Of a stretch of 64,000 nucleotides of DNA, positions 25,663-35,100 are shown piece after piece (the stretch's first letter is position 1; the number at the start of each line of letters is the position of its first letter). Source of the stretch: an uncultured Muribaculaceae bacterium (GTDB lineage Bacteria; Bacteroidota; Bacteroidia; Bacteroidales; Muribaculaceae). The stretch lies in NCBI GenBank assembly GCA_910578385.1, contig CAJTQV010000001.1, forward strand, positions 1-64,000, read 5' to 3'. The notes beneath the pieces were generated by a model that made no database searches, had not been told where the DNA came from, and saw only the letters and a program-made list of their open reading frames with translations. Made by a program: the position numbers and the translations under genes.

Positions 25663-27614
25663 AATTACGAGTTTCAATTCTTGCGATTCTGCTATTATGT
25701 GTCGGGGCTGTATCAATGGCTTTACCGAAAGGTAACTATGGTACTGATGCCTGCACGCAGTTGGTCACAAGGGCGAACGCACTTTTCAACAAGAAGAAAT
25801 ATGCGGAGGCAAAAGTCCTGTATGAGCAGGCCCTTGCTACAGGTGACAAGTTCTTTGCCAAGAAGTGTACCGAACAGCTCCGGTTGATTAACACTCTCTC
25901 CGGTACTAAGAAAAGAAGTAATTCCACAGTCTTCACAATCTCCCAGGATACTGTCAAAATAAATTATCTTGGCGGCGATTACCCTGTTCACGTGAACGGT
26001 GAGAAATGGAATGCGTCTGTTCCGAAGGATGAGGATTGGTGTAAGATCGAGATTGACCGTAAGACGGGAATTGTCAAGATATATTCTTCTCCCAACGAGA
26101 GCACAAGTCCACGCAGCACATACGTCACTATAAAAAATGGCAACGGACAGAAGAGAACAGTGGAGGTTATAAATGAAGGTTCCCCGGAGATTCTCAGAAG
26201 TTCGGCTCAGAATCTCATGTTCACGCCAACCGGGGAGACGAACGTTGTTGACATCGATGCAAATACTGATTGGAACATTGCAGGAGTTCCCGATTGGTTG
26301 CGTGCCATCAAGGGGAACCGAGACATTCAGTTTACAGCGTCTGCAAATGATGAAAATAAAGACCGCATCGCACAAGTGAAGGTTGAGACGCCATCGCGTC
26401 GGGAAATCACCATCAATATCATCCAGGGTGCGCGTCTTGACTCCCTTGCATTCTCAAAAAACAATCTCCAGTTTGGTCCCGACGGAGGAGACGAGTATAT
26501 TCAAGTGCTGACTGATGCGGATGACTGGAGGTTCGGAGACTTCCCGCATTGGTGTCAGTTGGAGAGGGTTGGCAGCAATACAATCCGTGTACATTGCACC
26601 CCTAATGAACCGGTTGATATGCCACGTGAGGCAAGTGTCAATGTCACCACAGGTAACCAGACTCTTGGAATCAATGTATTTCAGTCTCCCAAGCCGATTC
26701 TTCAGGTAATACCTAAGGATGGTATCGGTGGACGGATGCTCTCTTTCGGGTTTTCGGCCGGTTATCTCTATCCGATGATTGGAACAAGCGCGTCATCAAA
26801 TACCTACAGTGCTGTTAATTACGCACAACTTGATAATTTTGGTTCTTCAGATGCCTTTTCATCGTATCAGTCATCAGGAGGTTTCGTTGTGGGTGCTTTC
26901 GCTGACTTGCGGCTTTACAAGAATCTGTATCTGAATGCGGGTCTCAATTTTATGTATTATACATATAGGAACCGTTTGTCGGGCGTAATGGATGTCCGCT
27001 ATTCCTGGGGTAATGCCAATTCTTATATCGCAGGAGACTCTCAGTCAAGTTTCAAAGAGGATTATACGGTGATGAGTATGGAACTTCCGGTTCTCGCTTC
27101 TTATAGGATTCCAATCAACCGGAAAAGCAATCTTCAGATTAATCTTGGTCCGGTCCTTGACTTTGGATTGAGTTATAATCTCGACATAGCTGGTAGTTCC
27201 AATGGGGATCAACTCAGGAAATATCAGGTTGTGAATGGTGTTGCACAACCTCTTCCCGGAACATATTCAAGTCAGCTCAATTATACAGGATCGTTCGAAA
27301 TGTACGGTAAGTCGGCCAATCTTGTGATGGATACTTCTCAGGGTCCGTCGCATCAGGGCACAAGTCTGGATTATGAGTTTGAAGATGCTCCGTTCAGACG
27401 GTTCAATGTCGGTGCCCGTATCGGTGTCGGATATGAATACATGGGTATCAATTTTACAATCTCATATCAGTATATGTTGACCAACATGGCCAACAGTGCA
27501 TTCTGGTCAGGAGACCGGTGGCCGATTTTCAAAAATATCAATGGCCTTATGAAGGGGTATAGTCAACGAAACAACTATCTTCTCCTGACGATAGGTTACA
27601 CTTTCCGATACTGA
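25659..27614 (+). CDS. BACON-repeat outer-membrane barrel protein
   Basis: 651 residues: a signal peptide (about 1-21), a TPR-like helical segment (about 30-85), three BACON-type Ig-like repeats (about 90-345, each with a Trp-Cys or Trp-Leu core such as DEDWCKIE, VPDWLRAI and FPHWCQLE) and a C-terminal barrel of about 290 residues ending YTFRY with terminal aromatic residues. BACON domains in Bacteroidota bind carbohydrate or protein. In this array it is a candidate outer-membrane and peptidoglycan-facing anchor. It is translationally coupled to the kinase. Confidence 0.78.
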   Translation: MKLRVSILAILLLCVGAVSMALPKGNYGTDACTQLVTRANALFNKKKYAEAKVLYEQALATGDKFFAKKCTEQLRLINTLSGTKKRSNSTVFTISQDTVKINYLGGDYPVHVNGEKWNASVPKDEDWCKIEIDRKTGIVKIYSSPNESTSPRSTYVTIKNGNGQKRTVEVINEGSPEILRSSAQNLMFTPTGETNVVDIDANTDWNIAGVPDWLRAIKGNRDIQFTASANDENKDRIAQVKVETPSRREITINIIQGARLDSLAFSKNNLQFGPDGGDEYIQVLTDADDWRFGDFPHWCQLERVGSNTIRVHCTPNEPVDMPREASVNVTTGNQTLGINVFQSPKPILQVIPKDGIGGRMLSFGFSAGYLYPMIGTSASSNTYSAVNYAQLDNFGSSDAFSSYQSSGGFVVGAFADLRLYKNLYLNAGLNFMYYTYRNRLSGVMDVRYSWGNANSYIAGDSQSSFKEDYTVMSMELPVLASYRIPINRKSNLQINLGPVLDFGLSYNLDIAGSSNGDQLRKYQVVNGVAQPLPGTYSSQLNYTGSFEMYGKSANLVMDTSQGPSHQGTSLDYEFEDAPFRRFNVGARIGVGYEYMGINFTISYQYMLTNMANSAFWSGDRWPIFKNINGLMKGYSQRNNYLLLTIGYTFRY

Positions 27615-27659
27615 TCCTCTTTCCAAATAAATGTGAGGCAATGCTGTGATAGACGGTCT

Positions 27660-27667
27660 TACATTTG
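27660..27667 (+). promoter_or_regulatory. Possible internal promoter -7 element
   Basis: TACATTTG fits the Bacteroidota TAnnTTTG -7 element and lies 46 bases upstream of the lipoprotein gene. No good -33 TTTG was found, so this is tentative. Confidence 0.3.
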
Positions 27668-27712
27668 CACAACTCATTTGACATCTGTTCAACAAACAAA
27701 ATAATTTAGCAC

Positions 27713-28873
27713 ATGAGAAAGATTCAATTAATGAAATGGGCAATTCTTCTTGTTTTGCCACTCCTTGCAGTCTCATGCAAGGAAAACGACAAGGATGAAC
27801 CTGGCGCTTCTGTCGACATTGCCAAGAACCTTGTCGGGAAATGGTTGTTGGCCTCGTCAGATGCTGACAACTGGGTGACTTATGAATTCACTGAGACAAG
27901 CAGGGTAAACGTGGAAACGGTATCCGGAAACAGGTACACCTACGGCTCCGGTTTCTATTCGGTTGACAATGACCATAAAGCTGTCACCGGAAGCTATGAA
28001 TCCGGAGGGGGAAATCAATCTTATCTTGACTGGATGGTCAATGATGTCAGGACATTCCAGATTGATATCGATGTTTACAACAATCAGTCTTTTGTTGGCG
28101 AGACTTCGGTCTATCGTATCGTTGGAAATATCCAGATAGAGGCAGGTAAGGAATTGTCTCCGGATTACCGTGGTTACACAGGACAAAACCGTAACACCGG
28201 TTTTTCATCTCTTAATCCTGAGATTTTTACCGTCGATGACATTTCCGGAGAGGTTTACGGAGTCAGCGAAGGGTCTTCGTTCCTGACTTTTGAGACTTCC
28301 GCGGGCACAGCTGTTGTAACTGTCGAGGTGATTGAGAGCGTTAAGACTTTCGCCGAGATGATTGTCGGCACATGGATTTATGACAACCGCGCAGAACATG
28401 AATGGCAGCGTACGATTTTCAATCAGGATGGTACGATGACTGTGGAATGGAATCTTGACAATAATTTCGAGATTGGGGGTTTTGCGACCGGTCAGTTCTC
28501 CGTAGGTGACAACAAAGTTAATTTTACAGTCAGGACAGATGATGGTACTCAGTTTATTCAAGAATGGCGTGTCGAGGCAATCAACAACTTTGATTGTACT
28601 TATGACTGTTATGACTCAGGCATATCGGTCGGCCGGTATACAGGACACAGACTGCTTGATTCCATCACTCTTGTCAAATCAGAGACAAGCTCCCCTGCTT
28701 ATCAGTCTCTTGTTGGAAGTGCGGTGATAGAAGGTTATGACTCGCACAATAACACGGTTGCTGTTGTTGATTCAGAGGGAAAGATTACAGCAAGAAGAAT
28801 AGGTATGACATATATTGAGGTTCAGACCGACAGGGGTACCGGAGTCATAGAGGTCAATGTCGTACGGCAGTGA
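27713..28873 (+). CDS. Lipoprotein with tandem Ig-like domains
   Basis: 386 residues. A lipoprotein signal ends LLAVSC with Cys22 as the lipidated residue. Two similar halves follow, each with a lipocalin-like or all-beta part containing a W-x-Y/W core (LVGKWLLASSD, IVGTWIYDNRA) and a Big2-like Ig domain (VYGVSEGSSFLTFETSAG and KITARRIGMTYIEVQTDRG). The repeated layout suggests internal duplication. It is preceded by about 100 bases with a possible promoter. It may be part of the envelope assembly of the machine; the function is not known. Confidence 0.7.
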   Translation: MRKIQLMKWAILLVLPLLAVSCKENDKDEPGASVDIAKNLVGKWLLASSDADNWVTYEFTETSRVNVETVSGNRYTYGSGFYSVDNDHKAVTGSYESGGGNQSYLDWMVNDVRTFQIDIDVYNNQSFVGETSVYRIVGNIQIEAGKELSPDYRGYTGQNRNTGFSSLNPEIFTVDDISGEVYGVSEGSSFLTFETSAGTAVVTVEVIESVKTFAEMIVGTWIYDNRAEHEWQRTIFNQDGTMTVEWNLDNNFEIGGFATGQFSVGDNKVNFTVRTDDGTQFIQEWRVEAINNFDCTYDCYDSGISVGRYTGHRLLDSITLVKSETSSPAYQSLVGSAVIEGYDSHNNTVAVVDSEGKITARRIGMTYIEVQTDRGTGVIEVNVVRQ

Positions 28874-28889
28874 TTGACTCTCTGAATCC

Positions 28890-29714
28890 ATGTCCATCCT
28901 TCTGAAAGTTCCGGCGATGAGATATGATTGTTATTTCACATCTACCAAGGGTAGTCATCATTTGGAGAATGAGGACTCGGTTTACATTAATGATGGTATC
29001 ATAATTATCGCCGACGGTATGGGAGGGGAGTGCTGTGGTGAGATTGCTTCATCAATTGCTGTCAAGACAATGTCAGAAGTGCTTCAAGAAAAGCTTTATG
29101 GATTGTCTTCCGAACCGATGATAGGGAAGTTGCTCTTGGAGGCCACGGCGAAGGCTGACGAAGCAATTTCCCAATATATTGGCTTGCATCGGGATGCTCT
29201 CGGAATGGGTACCACAGTGCTCGTCGCCATATTGAAGGGCTGTAAATTGTATCTGGCATGGTGTGGAGACAGCAGATGCTATCTTTATGAAGAGAATGAA
29301 GTCAGTTTGCTGACCAAGGATCATTCTTTCGTACAGGAGCTTGTGGATGCCGGTGAATTGGGAGAAAATGAAGCTATTTCCCATCCCGATAGTAATATCA
29401 TTACACGCTTTGTGGGTGGTGGTTCCGATATGTGCAGACCTGATTTCAAGTGTCTCGAAATCCCGGATTCTACTCTACTTATATTATGCTCTGACGGGTT
29501 GTCGGGATATTGCAGGAAGGATGAAATTGAACATGTGATTCAGAATACGGATGACGTGGAAAATCTTCCGGTAACATTGAGAGAACTGGCTATTAGAAAG
29601 GGGAGTGACGACGATATCACAATTGTTGTTCTGAGGTCGGAGACATATCCTCCGCATCCCCCGGAAAGAAGTTTTTTCACTCGGCTTAAAAGAAAAATAA
29701 AGGAACGGTTTTGA
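28890..29714 (+). CDS. PP2C-family protein phosphatase (PppA-like)
   Basis: 274 residues with all PP2C metal motifs: ENEDS (26-30), ADGMGG (41-46), GMGTT-type segment (GMGTTVLVAIL), SDGLSGY and a closing DDITIVVL. It should remove phosphate from Ser/Thr using two Mn or Mg ions, opposing the kinase at 24,355. A second start at 28917 fits the domain edge better; neither has a strong ribosome site. It ends in a basic tail and its stop codon is in the loop of the terminator that closes the array. Confidence 0.88.
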   Translation: MSILLKVPAMRYDCYFTSTKGSHHLENEDSVYINDGIIIIADGMGGECCGEIASSIAVKTMSEVLQEKLYGLSSEPMIGKLLLEATAKADEAISQYIGLHRDALGMGTTVLVAILKGCKLYLAWCGDSRCYLYEENEVSLLTKDHSFVQELVDAGELGENEAISHPDSNIITRFVGGGSDMCRPDFKCLEIPDSTLLILCSDGLSGYCRKDEIEHVIQNTDDVENLPVTLRELAIRKGSDDDITIVVLRSETYPPHPPERSFFTRLKRKIKERF

Positions 29715-29726
29715 GGCCGTTCCTTT
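29699..29726. terminator. Terminator closing the T6SS-like array
   Basis: AAAGGAACGG and CCGTTCCTTT form a 10-bp stem followed by ATTTTTC. The phosphatase stop (29712-29714) lies in the loop. The A-rich left side could also serve lpxA, which converges from the right. Confidence 0.75.
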
Positions 29727-29791
29727 ATTTTTCTTGCTATTGGGCTCGCTGTTGGTAAGCGGAGCCTTGGATTGGGTTTGCTGTCGGGTTG

Positions 29792-30586
29792 TCACATCAT
29801 TTCGTCGAGGGTGAGGGCAGCTATTTTGAAGTTGTGGCCTTCTACGAATTTGATGATGGCATCACGCTCTGGTCCGGGGGCTACGTCGGCCTTGACGCGC
29901 ACCATGGCGTTGAAGGCTGACGTGTTCGACTGGTAGATGTGACGGTAGCACTTGGCTATGTCGTCGATCAGTGCCTCGGAGAAGTTGCCCTTGCGAAGTA
30001 TGAATGCGTTTACTCCGAAGTATGCAATCGGGTTGTGGGCCATGATCACATAGGGAGGAACGTGGTTGTTCACACGGCATCCACCCTTGATGAGCACCCA
30101 TTCTCCTATCTCGCATTTCTCGTGTACAAGCGCACAGGAAGAGAGAATGGCATAGTCTCCGATTTTGCATGATCCGGCAATCTTGACGGAGTTGCCAATC
30201 ACTACCGAGTTGCCTATTTCAGTATCGTGGGCGATATGGCTCTGTGCCATGATAAATGAATCATTGCCGATGCGAGTCGCTCCATCTTTGTGGATACTGC
30301 GGTTGATGATGACATGCTCACGGATGGTGTTGTTGTCGCCGATCACGACGTAGCTGTCCTCTCCCTTCCAACGGAAGTCCTGCGGTGTGGCCGAGATGAT
30401 ACAGCCATCATAGAAATGGTTGTTCTTGCCGATGCGTGCGCCGGAAAGAATGCTTACGTGCGGGCAGATGTTACAGCCGTCACCAATCTCGACGTTGCGG
30501 TCAATGAACGCGAATGCGTTGATTGTAACGTTCTCGCCAATCTTAGCCTCAGGATGCACGAATGCCAATGGACTGATTGTACTCAT
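29792..30586 (-). CDS. lpxA: UDP-N-acetylglucosamine acyltransferase
   Basis: 264 residues. It transfers the 3-hydroxyacyl chain to UDP-GlcNAc, the first step of lipid A. The N-terminal 190 residues are a left-handed beta helix of hexapeptide repeats (for example IGENVTINAF and IGNSVVIGNSVKIAG); HDTEIGN holds the region of the catalytic His, and VNNHVPPYVIMAHNP precedes the C-terminal helices. Length and motifs match LpxA. It stands alone here, without the usual lpxC-fabZ neighbours, converging on the phosphatase gene. Confidence 0.92.
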   Translation of the reverse strand: MSTISPLAFVHPEAKIGENVTINAFAFIDRNVEIGDGCNICPHVSILSGARIGKNNHFYDGCIISATPQDFRWKGEDSYVVIGDNNTIREHVIINRSIHKDGATRIGNDSFIMAQSHIAHDTEIGNSVVIGNSVKIAGSCKIGDYAILSSCALVHEKCEIGEWVLIKGGCRVNNHVPPYVIMAHNPIAYFGVNAFILRKGNFSEALIDDIAKCYRHIYQSNTSAFNAMVRVKADVAPGPERDAIIKFVEGHNFKIAALTLDEMM

Positions 30587-30607
30587 GATTAAGGATTTTA
30601 AGGGTGA

Positions 30608-31984
30608 TTATCTTCCACCGCCCACTGACTGGTAGAGTGAGATGAGCGCTGCCACCTTGCTGTGCCATGCCGCGAGACTCGACAGCTGTGCGCTGAGAAG
30701 GCTCGAACGTGCGGTCAGCACTTCAAGATAGGTGGTTTTCTGGTCAAGGGTAAGAAGCTCCTGGGTATATTCCACTGACTTCTCAAGGTTATCTATCTGC
30801 TGGATGAGACACTCTCTTTTCTCGTGGTTGTAACGGTATGAAGCGAGTGCGTCGCTGACGTCGGCACTTGCACTGAGCACGGATGTCTCGAAGTTGTTCA
30901 TGGCCTGTGCCTGCTGTGCTTTTGCTGCCTCGAGGGTGGCGATGTTCTGTCCGCGCGAGAAGAGGGGAGCGGCCAGCGAGCCGGCGAGCTGGATGAACCA
31001 TTTGCCGGGGTTGGAAACCATCGAACCCAGAAGGTTTGTGAATCCGCCGTTAGAAGAGATGGTCAGACTCGGATAGAAGGCCGCGCGAGCCGAATTGGTG
31101 GTGTAGTATGCCGCCGCGAGTGCACGCTCCGATGCGCGTACGTCGGGACGGGCCGCGAGATATGTCATCGGCACTCCATCTTTGAGCGATACGGGCAGTT
31201 CGAAGTTCATGTCTGACGATACAGTCCATTCTTTCGGATAAGAGTGGAGCAGAAGCGACATCGTGTTCTGCAGCTGATGTATCTGTTCCTTGATGTCGGG
31301 AATAGATCCCATGATGCTCCAGTAGTTCGCGGTGCTCTGTACGACGGCTGCCTCGTTTACCATTCCGGCCACTTTCATGAGCTTCATCGATTCAACCTGG
31401 TCTTTCCAGATTACGGATGTGCGCTCGGTCAGGTCGAGTTGCTGGTTGAGGAGCATCAGGCTGTAGTAGCAGCTGGCAACGCCGCAGATAATCTGCGAAT
31501 GTACCGCCTGATAGTAATCCTCCATCTGCTCGACAGTGACTTTTGCACCACGTTTGCGGTTCAGAATCTTGCCGAACACATCAATTTCCCAGGAAATCGA
31601 AAGAGGGATGGTATAGGTCCATGTGTCCATCTTTCCATTGCCATATTTCGATGCGCCTCCGTTGGGGTTAAGCGCGACGGCCGGGAAGTAACTCAGTTTC
31701 GCACCCTTGAGCTGTGCATTGGCAATGTCGATGTTCTTGACTGCATTGTCAAGGTCCTTGTTGTTCTCAAGGGCGGTGCGGATGTAACCCTGAAGCACCG
31801 GGTCGGTAAATACCTGCTCCCAGCTCAGGAAGGGCAGCGACGTTGAGTCGGCTGCGGCTGTCAGCGATTCCTCATAGGTCTTGACATACGAGTTCTCGGT
31901 CGGCAGCTCATATTTCTTGTATATGTTACAGCTCGACAGCGATACCGCCAGTGCCGCAACTATAAGATATTTTGTCTTCTTCAT
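30608..31984 (-). CDS. RND efflux outer-membrane channel lipoprotein (OprM/TolC-like)
   Basis: 458 residues from the ATG at 31984 (MKKTKYLIVAA). A longer in-frame start at 32083 lies in the palindromic repeat and lacks a signal peptide, so it is rejected. A lipobox SLSSC precedes two OEP repeats of long helices and strands, with ALENNKDLDNAVKNIDIANAQ at about 76-96. It forms the outer-membrane exit duct of the pump encoded by the next two genes on the minus strand. The 130-bp gap from the pump gene contains a large palindrome. Confidence 0.88.
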   Translation of the reverse strand: MKKTKYLIVAALAVSLSSCNIYKKYELPTENSYVKTYEESLTAAADSTSLPFLSWEQVFTDPVLQGYIRTALENNKDLDNAVKNIDIANAQLKGAKLSYFPAVALNPNGGASKYGNGKMDTWTYTIPLSISWEIDVFGKILNRKRGAKVTVEQMEDYYQAVHSQIICGVASCYYSLMLLNQQLDLTERTSVIWKDQVESMKLMKVAGMVNEAAVVQSTANYWSIMGSIPDIKEQIHQLQNTMSLLLHSYPKEWTVSSDMNFELPVSLKDGVPMTYLAARPDVRASERALAAAYYTTNSARAAFYPSLTISSNGGFTNLLGSMVSNPGKWFIQLAGSLAAPLFSRGQNIATLEAAKAQQAQAMNNFETSVLSASADVSDALASYRYNHEKRECLIQQIDNLEKSVEYTQELLTLDQKTTYLEVLTARSSLLSAQLSSLAAWHSKVAALISLYQSVGGGR

Positions 31985-32011
31985 TTTAAATCGTTTGATT
32001 GAGAATCTGCT

Positions 32012-32100
32012 GTAGGGACCGCACGGGCCGTGCGTCCGCCGATTTTTGTGCGCCTGTCGGAGTTGAGATTCCGACGGACGCACGGGCCGTGCGTCCCTAC
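32012..32100. repeat. REP-like dispersed palindromic element, copy 1
   Basis: GTAGGGAC at the left and GTCCCTAC at the right bound the element, and each half contains an inner near-palindrome GCACGGGCCGTGC. The whole can fold as a cloverleaf. A second member with the same ends is at 55649-55733. It lies between the pump gene and the channel gene of one operon, so it could trim or attenuate the message. Confidence 0.75.
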
Positions 32101-32114
32101 AGTATTCCTTTCAA

Positions 32115-35100
32115 TTAGTCATGATGACGGTTGTATTGTTCAAGCTCCGAAGAGAGTCCCGAGTTGTCGGTATCTGTCCACTTGTAGGGGGTAATCTTCT
32201 CCTGGATGAGCTGGAAGGCCACGAAGAGCGCGGGCACGATGAGCACCTGGAGAATCATACCGATGAGCATACCGCCGATCGCACCTGTACCGAGGGCGTT
32301 GTAACCGTTTGCGCCGGCACCGGTCGCGAACATCAGCGGCAGAAGACCGATAATCATCGCGAGCGATGTCATGAGGATAGGACGGAGACGCGCCTTCGAA
32401 CCGAGGATTGCGGCGTTGATTACACTCACACCTGTACGGCGGCGTTCAAGCGCGAACTCAACGATAAGGATGGCGTTCTTGGCCAACAGACCGATAAGCA
32501 TGATGAGCGCGATCTGGAGATAGATGTTGTTGTCAATGCCCATGATGTGAGCGAAGATAAACGTACCCATCAGACCGAACGGAACCGAGAGAATAACCGC
32601 GAAAGGAATGATGTAGCTCTCATACTGTGCCGAAAGAAGGAGGTATACGAACAGAAGCACGAGTGCGAACACGTAACCTGTGGATGAGCTGCTGGTGGTA
32701 GCCTCCTCTCGTGTAAGACCTGAGTACTCGTAGCCGTAACCGACAGGCAGTGTCTGGGCAGCTACCTCCTCGATGGCGGCGATGGCCTGACCGGAAGATA
32801 CGCCCGGTGCCGGGTTACCGTTGACCGAGATACAGGTGAACATGTTGAATCGGTTGATTACGTCCGGACCGTACACACGCGAGAGCTTCACGAAGTTGTC
32901 AATCGGAGCCATCTCCGCGCCGTTGCGGACTTTGATGCGCTTGAGGGTCTCGGGCGACACACGTGCCTCGGGACTCGCCTGCATCATGACGCGGTAGAGC
33001 TTACCGAAGCGGTTGAAGTTCGATATGTACATACCGCCATAATAACCCTGAAGTGTCTGGAGAATCACGTTCTGTGTAAGACCGGCTTTCTTTATCTTGG
33101 CTACATCAAGCTCGACGAGATACTGCGGGAACGCAGGGTTGAACGTAGAGTAAGCCATCTGAATCTCCGGACGCTGGTTAAGCGCACCGATAAATGTCTG
33201 GTAGACCTTGAAGAACTGGTTGATGTCACCGCCGGTCTTGTCCTGGAGCTTGACCTCGAAACCGTTAGACACCGAATAACCGGAAATCATAGGGGGCTGG
33301 AAGAACATGATACGAGCATCGGGGAGCTCAGAACATTTTGCCATAAGCTGTGCGAGCACTGCCTGGGCACTTTCAGTCTTCTCGTCACGCTCGCTCCAGT
33401 CTTTCAGCTTGATGATGAATGAACCGTAGGTGTTACCCTGGCCACCGGTGAAGCTGAAACCTGTGATAGCGTTTCGGATATAGATTGCCGGAATAGTACC
33501 TGCGATGCTGTCAACCTTGTCCATAATCTCCTTGGTGCGCTCCATTGAGGTGGCGGGAGGCATATCGACAACACCCATCAGTGTACCGGTATCCTCGTTA
33601 GGAACGAGTGATGAAGGCGTGATTGACATGAGCCATACAAGTGCCGCGATACTGATCGCTACGATTCCGAAGCCGGTAATCTTGTGGTGGATAAACCAGT
33701 TGGCGAGCTTGGAGTAACCGGCAAGCACTTTCTCGAACACGCGGTTGAACGCTTCGATGAAGTTGCGCTGGAACATACCGTAAACTGCCAGAACCGCTAC
33801 GACACATGCAATGACGCTTTCCACCACGTTCTCGAACTCATACCATCCGAGCACGAGGAATACGACAGCTGCAACGAGAAGAACCAATGTCACAACCGGA
33901 GGGAACGAGAAACGTACACGTTTCTTGTACGATTCCTTCATCGCCTCGCCGGCGGCAGAGTAAGCATCCTTCATTCTCTGACCGAGGGGAGCCGCTGCCT
34001 CTCCTTCCTCTTTATGAGGCTTGAGGAACAGGGCGCAAAGTGCAGGCGAAAGGGTAAGTGCGTTGACTGCCGAAAGGAAGATGGCCATCGCCATTGTAAG
34101 ACCGAACTGACGGTAGAACACACCCGACGTACCACCCATGAACGACACGGGGATAAACACGAGCATCATGACAAGTGTGATCGACACAAGCGCGCCGGCT
34201 ATGTCGTTCATCGCATCAATCGACGCCATCTTGGAGGATTTGTAGCCTTCATCCAGTTTGGCATGGACGGCTTCGACCACCACAATGGCGTCATCGACGA
34301 CGATCGCGATTGCAAGTACAAGAGCTGAGAGGGTGAGAAGGTTGACCGTGAAGCCGAAAATGTACATCAGGAAGAATGTACCGACAAGGGCCACGGGGAT
34401 TGCAATCATAGGAATGATTGTCGAACGGAAGTCCTGGAGGAAGATGAACACCACGAGGAACACCAGTGCGAAGGCCTCGATAAGAGTCTTCACCACCTCA
34501 TGGATAGAGGCGAAGAGGAACTGGTTGACATCCATTGTGGTTACAATCTTGATGCCCTCGGGACAGTCTTTCTGGAACTTGTCGAGCTCGGCCTGAATCT
34601 CGTTGACAACGGCGGTTGCGTTAGAACCTGCCGACTGCATGATCATGGCCGCACAACCGATCTTTCCGTTTGTGGTTGACTGGAAGCCATAGGTCAGACG
34701 GCCCAGCTCCACATCAGCGACATCTTTAAGGTAAAGCATCTCGCCCGTGGGAAGAGCCTTTATGACGATGTTCTCGAATTCAGACTCCTCGACGAGACGT
34801 CCCTTGTAACGCATAGTGTACTGGAACGACTGGTTTCCCTGCTCACCGAACTGACCGGGAGCCGCCTCTATATTCTGTTCGGCAAGCGCGGCGGTGACGT
34901 CGGCAGGCATGAGGTTGTACTGCGCCATGACATCAGGCTTGAGCCATATACGCATGGAGTAGTCGGCACCCATCACAGTCGCGTCACCCACACCGGGCAC
35001 ACGCTTGATGACAGGAATAATGTTGATGGCCATGTAGTTCTCGACGAAAGTCTGGCTATATTTCGGGTCATCGGCATAGACGTTGAACACCATAAGCATC

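Noticed and set aside
31985..32083. Longer start for the efflux channel gene
   Set aside because: The extra 33 residues come from the palindromic repeat and place a hydrophilic stretch before the signal peptide.
33684..34328. A 214-residue open frame opposite the efflux pump gene
   Set aside because: Antisense shadow of a conserved gene; composition is His/Arg/Glu-rich, as is usual for such shadows.
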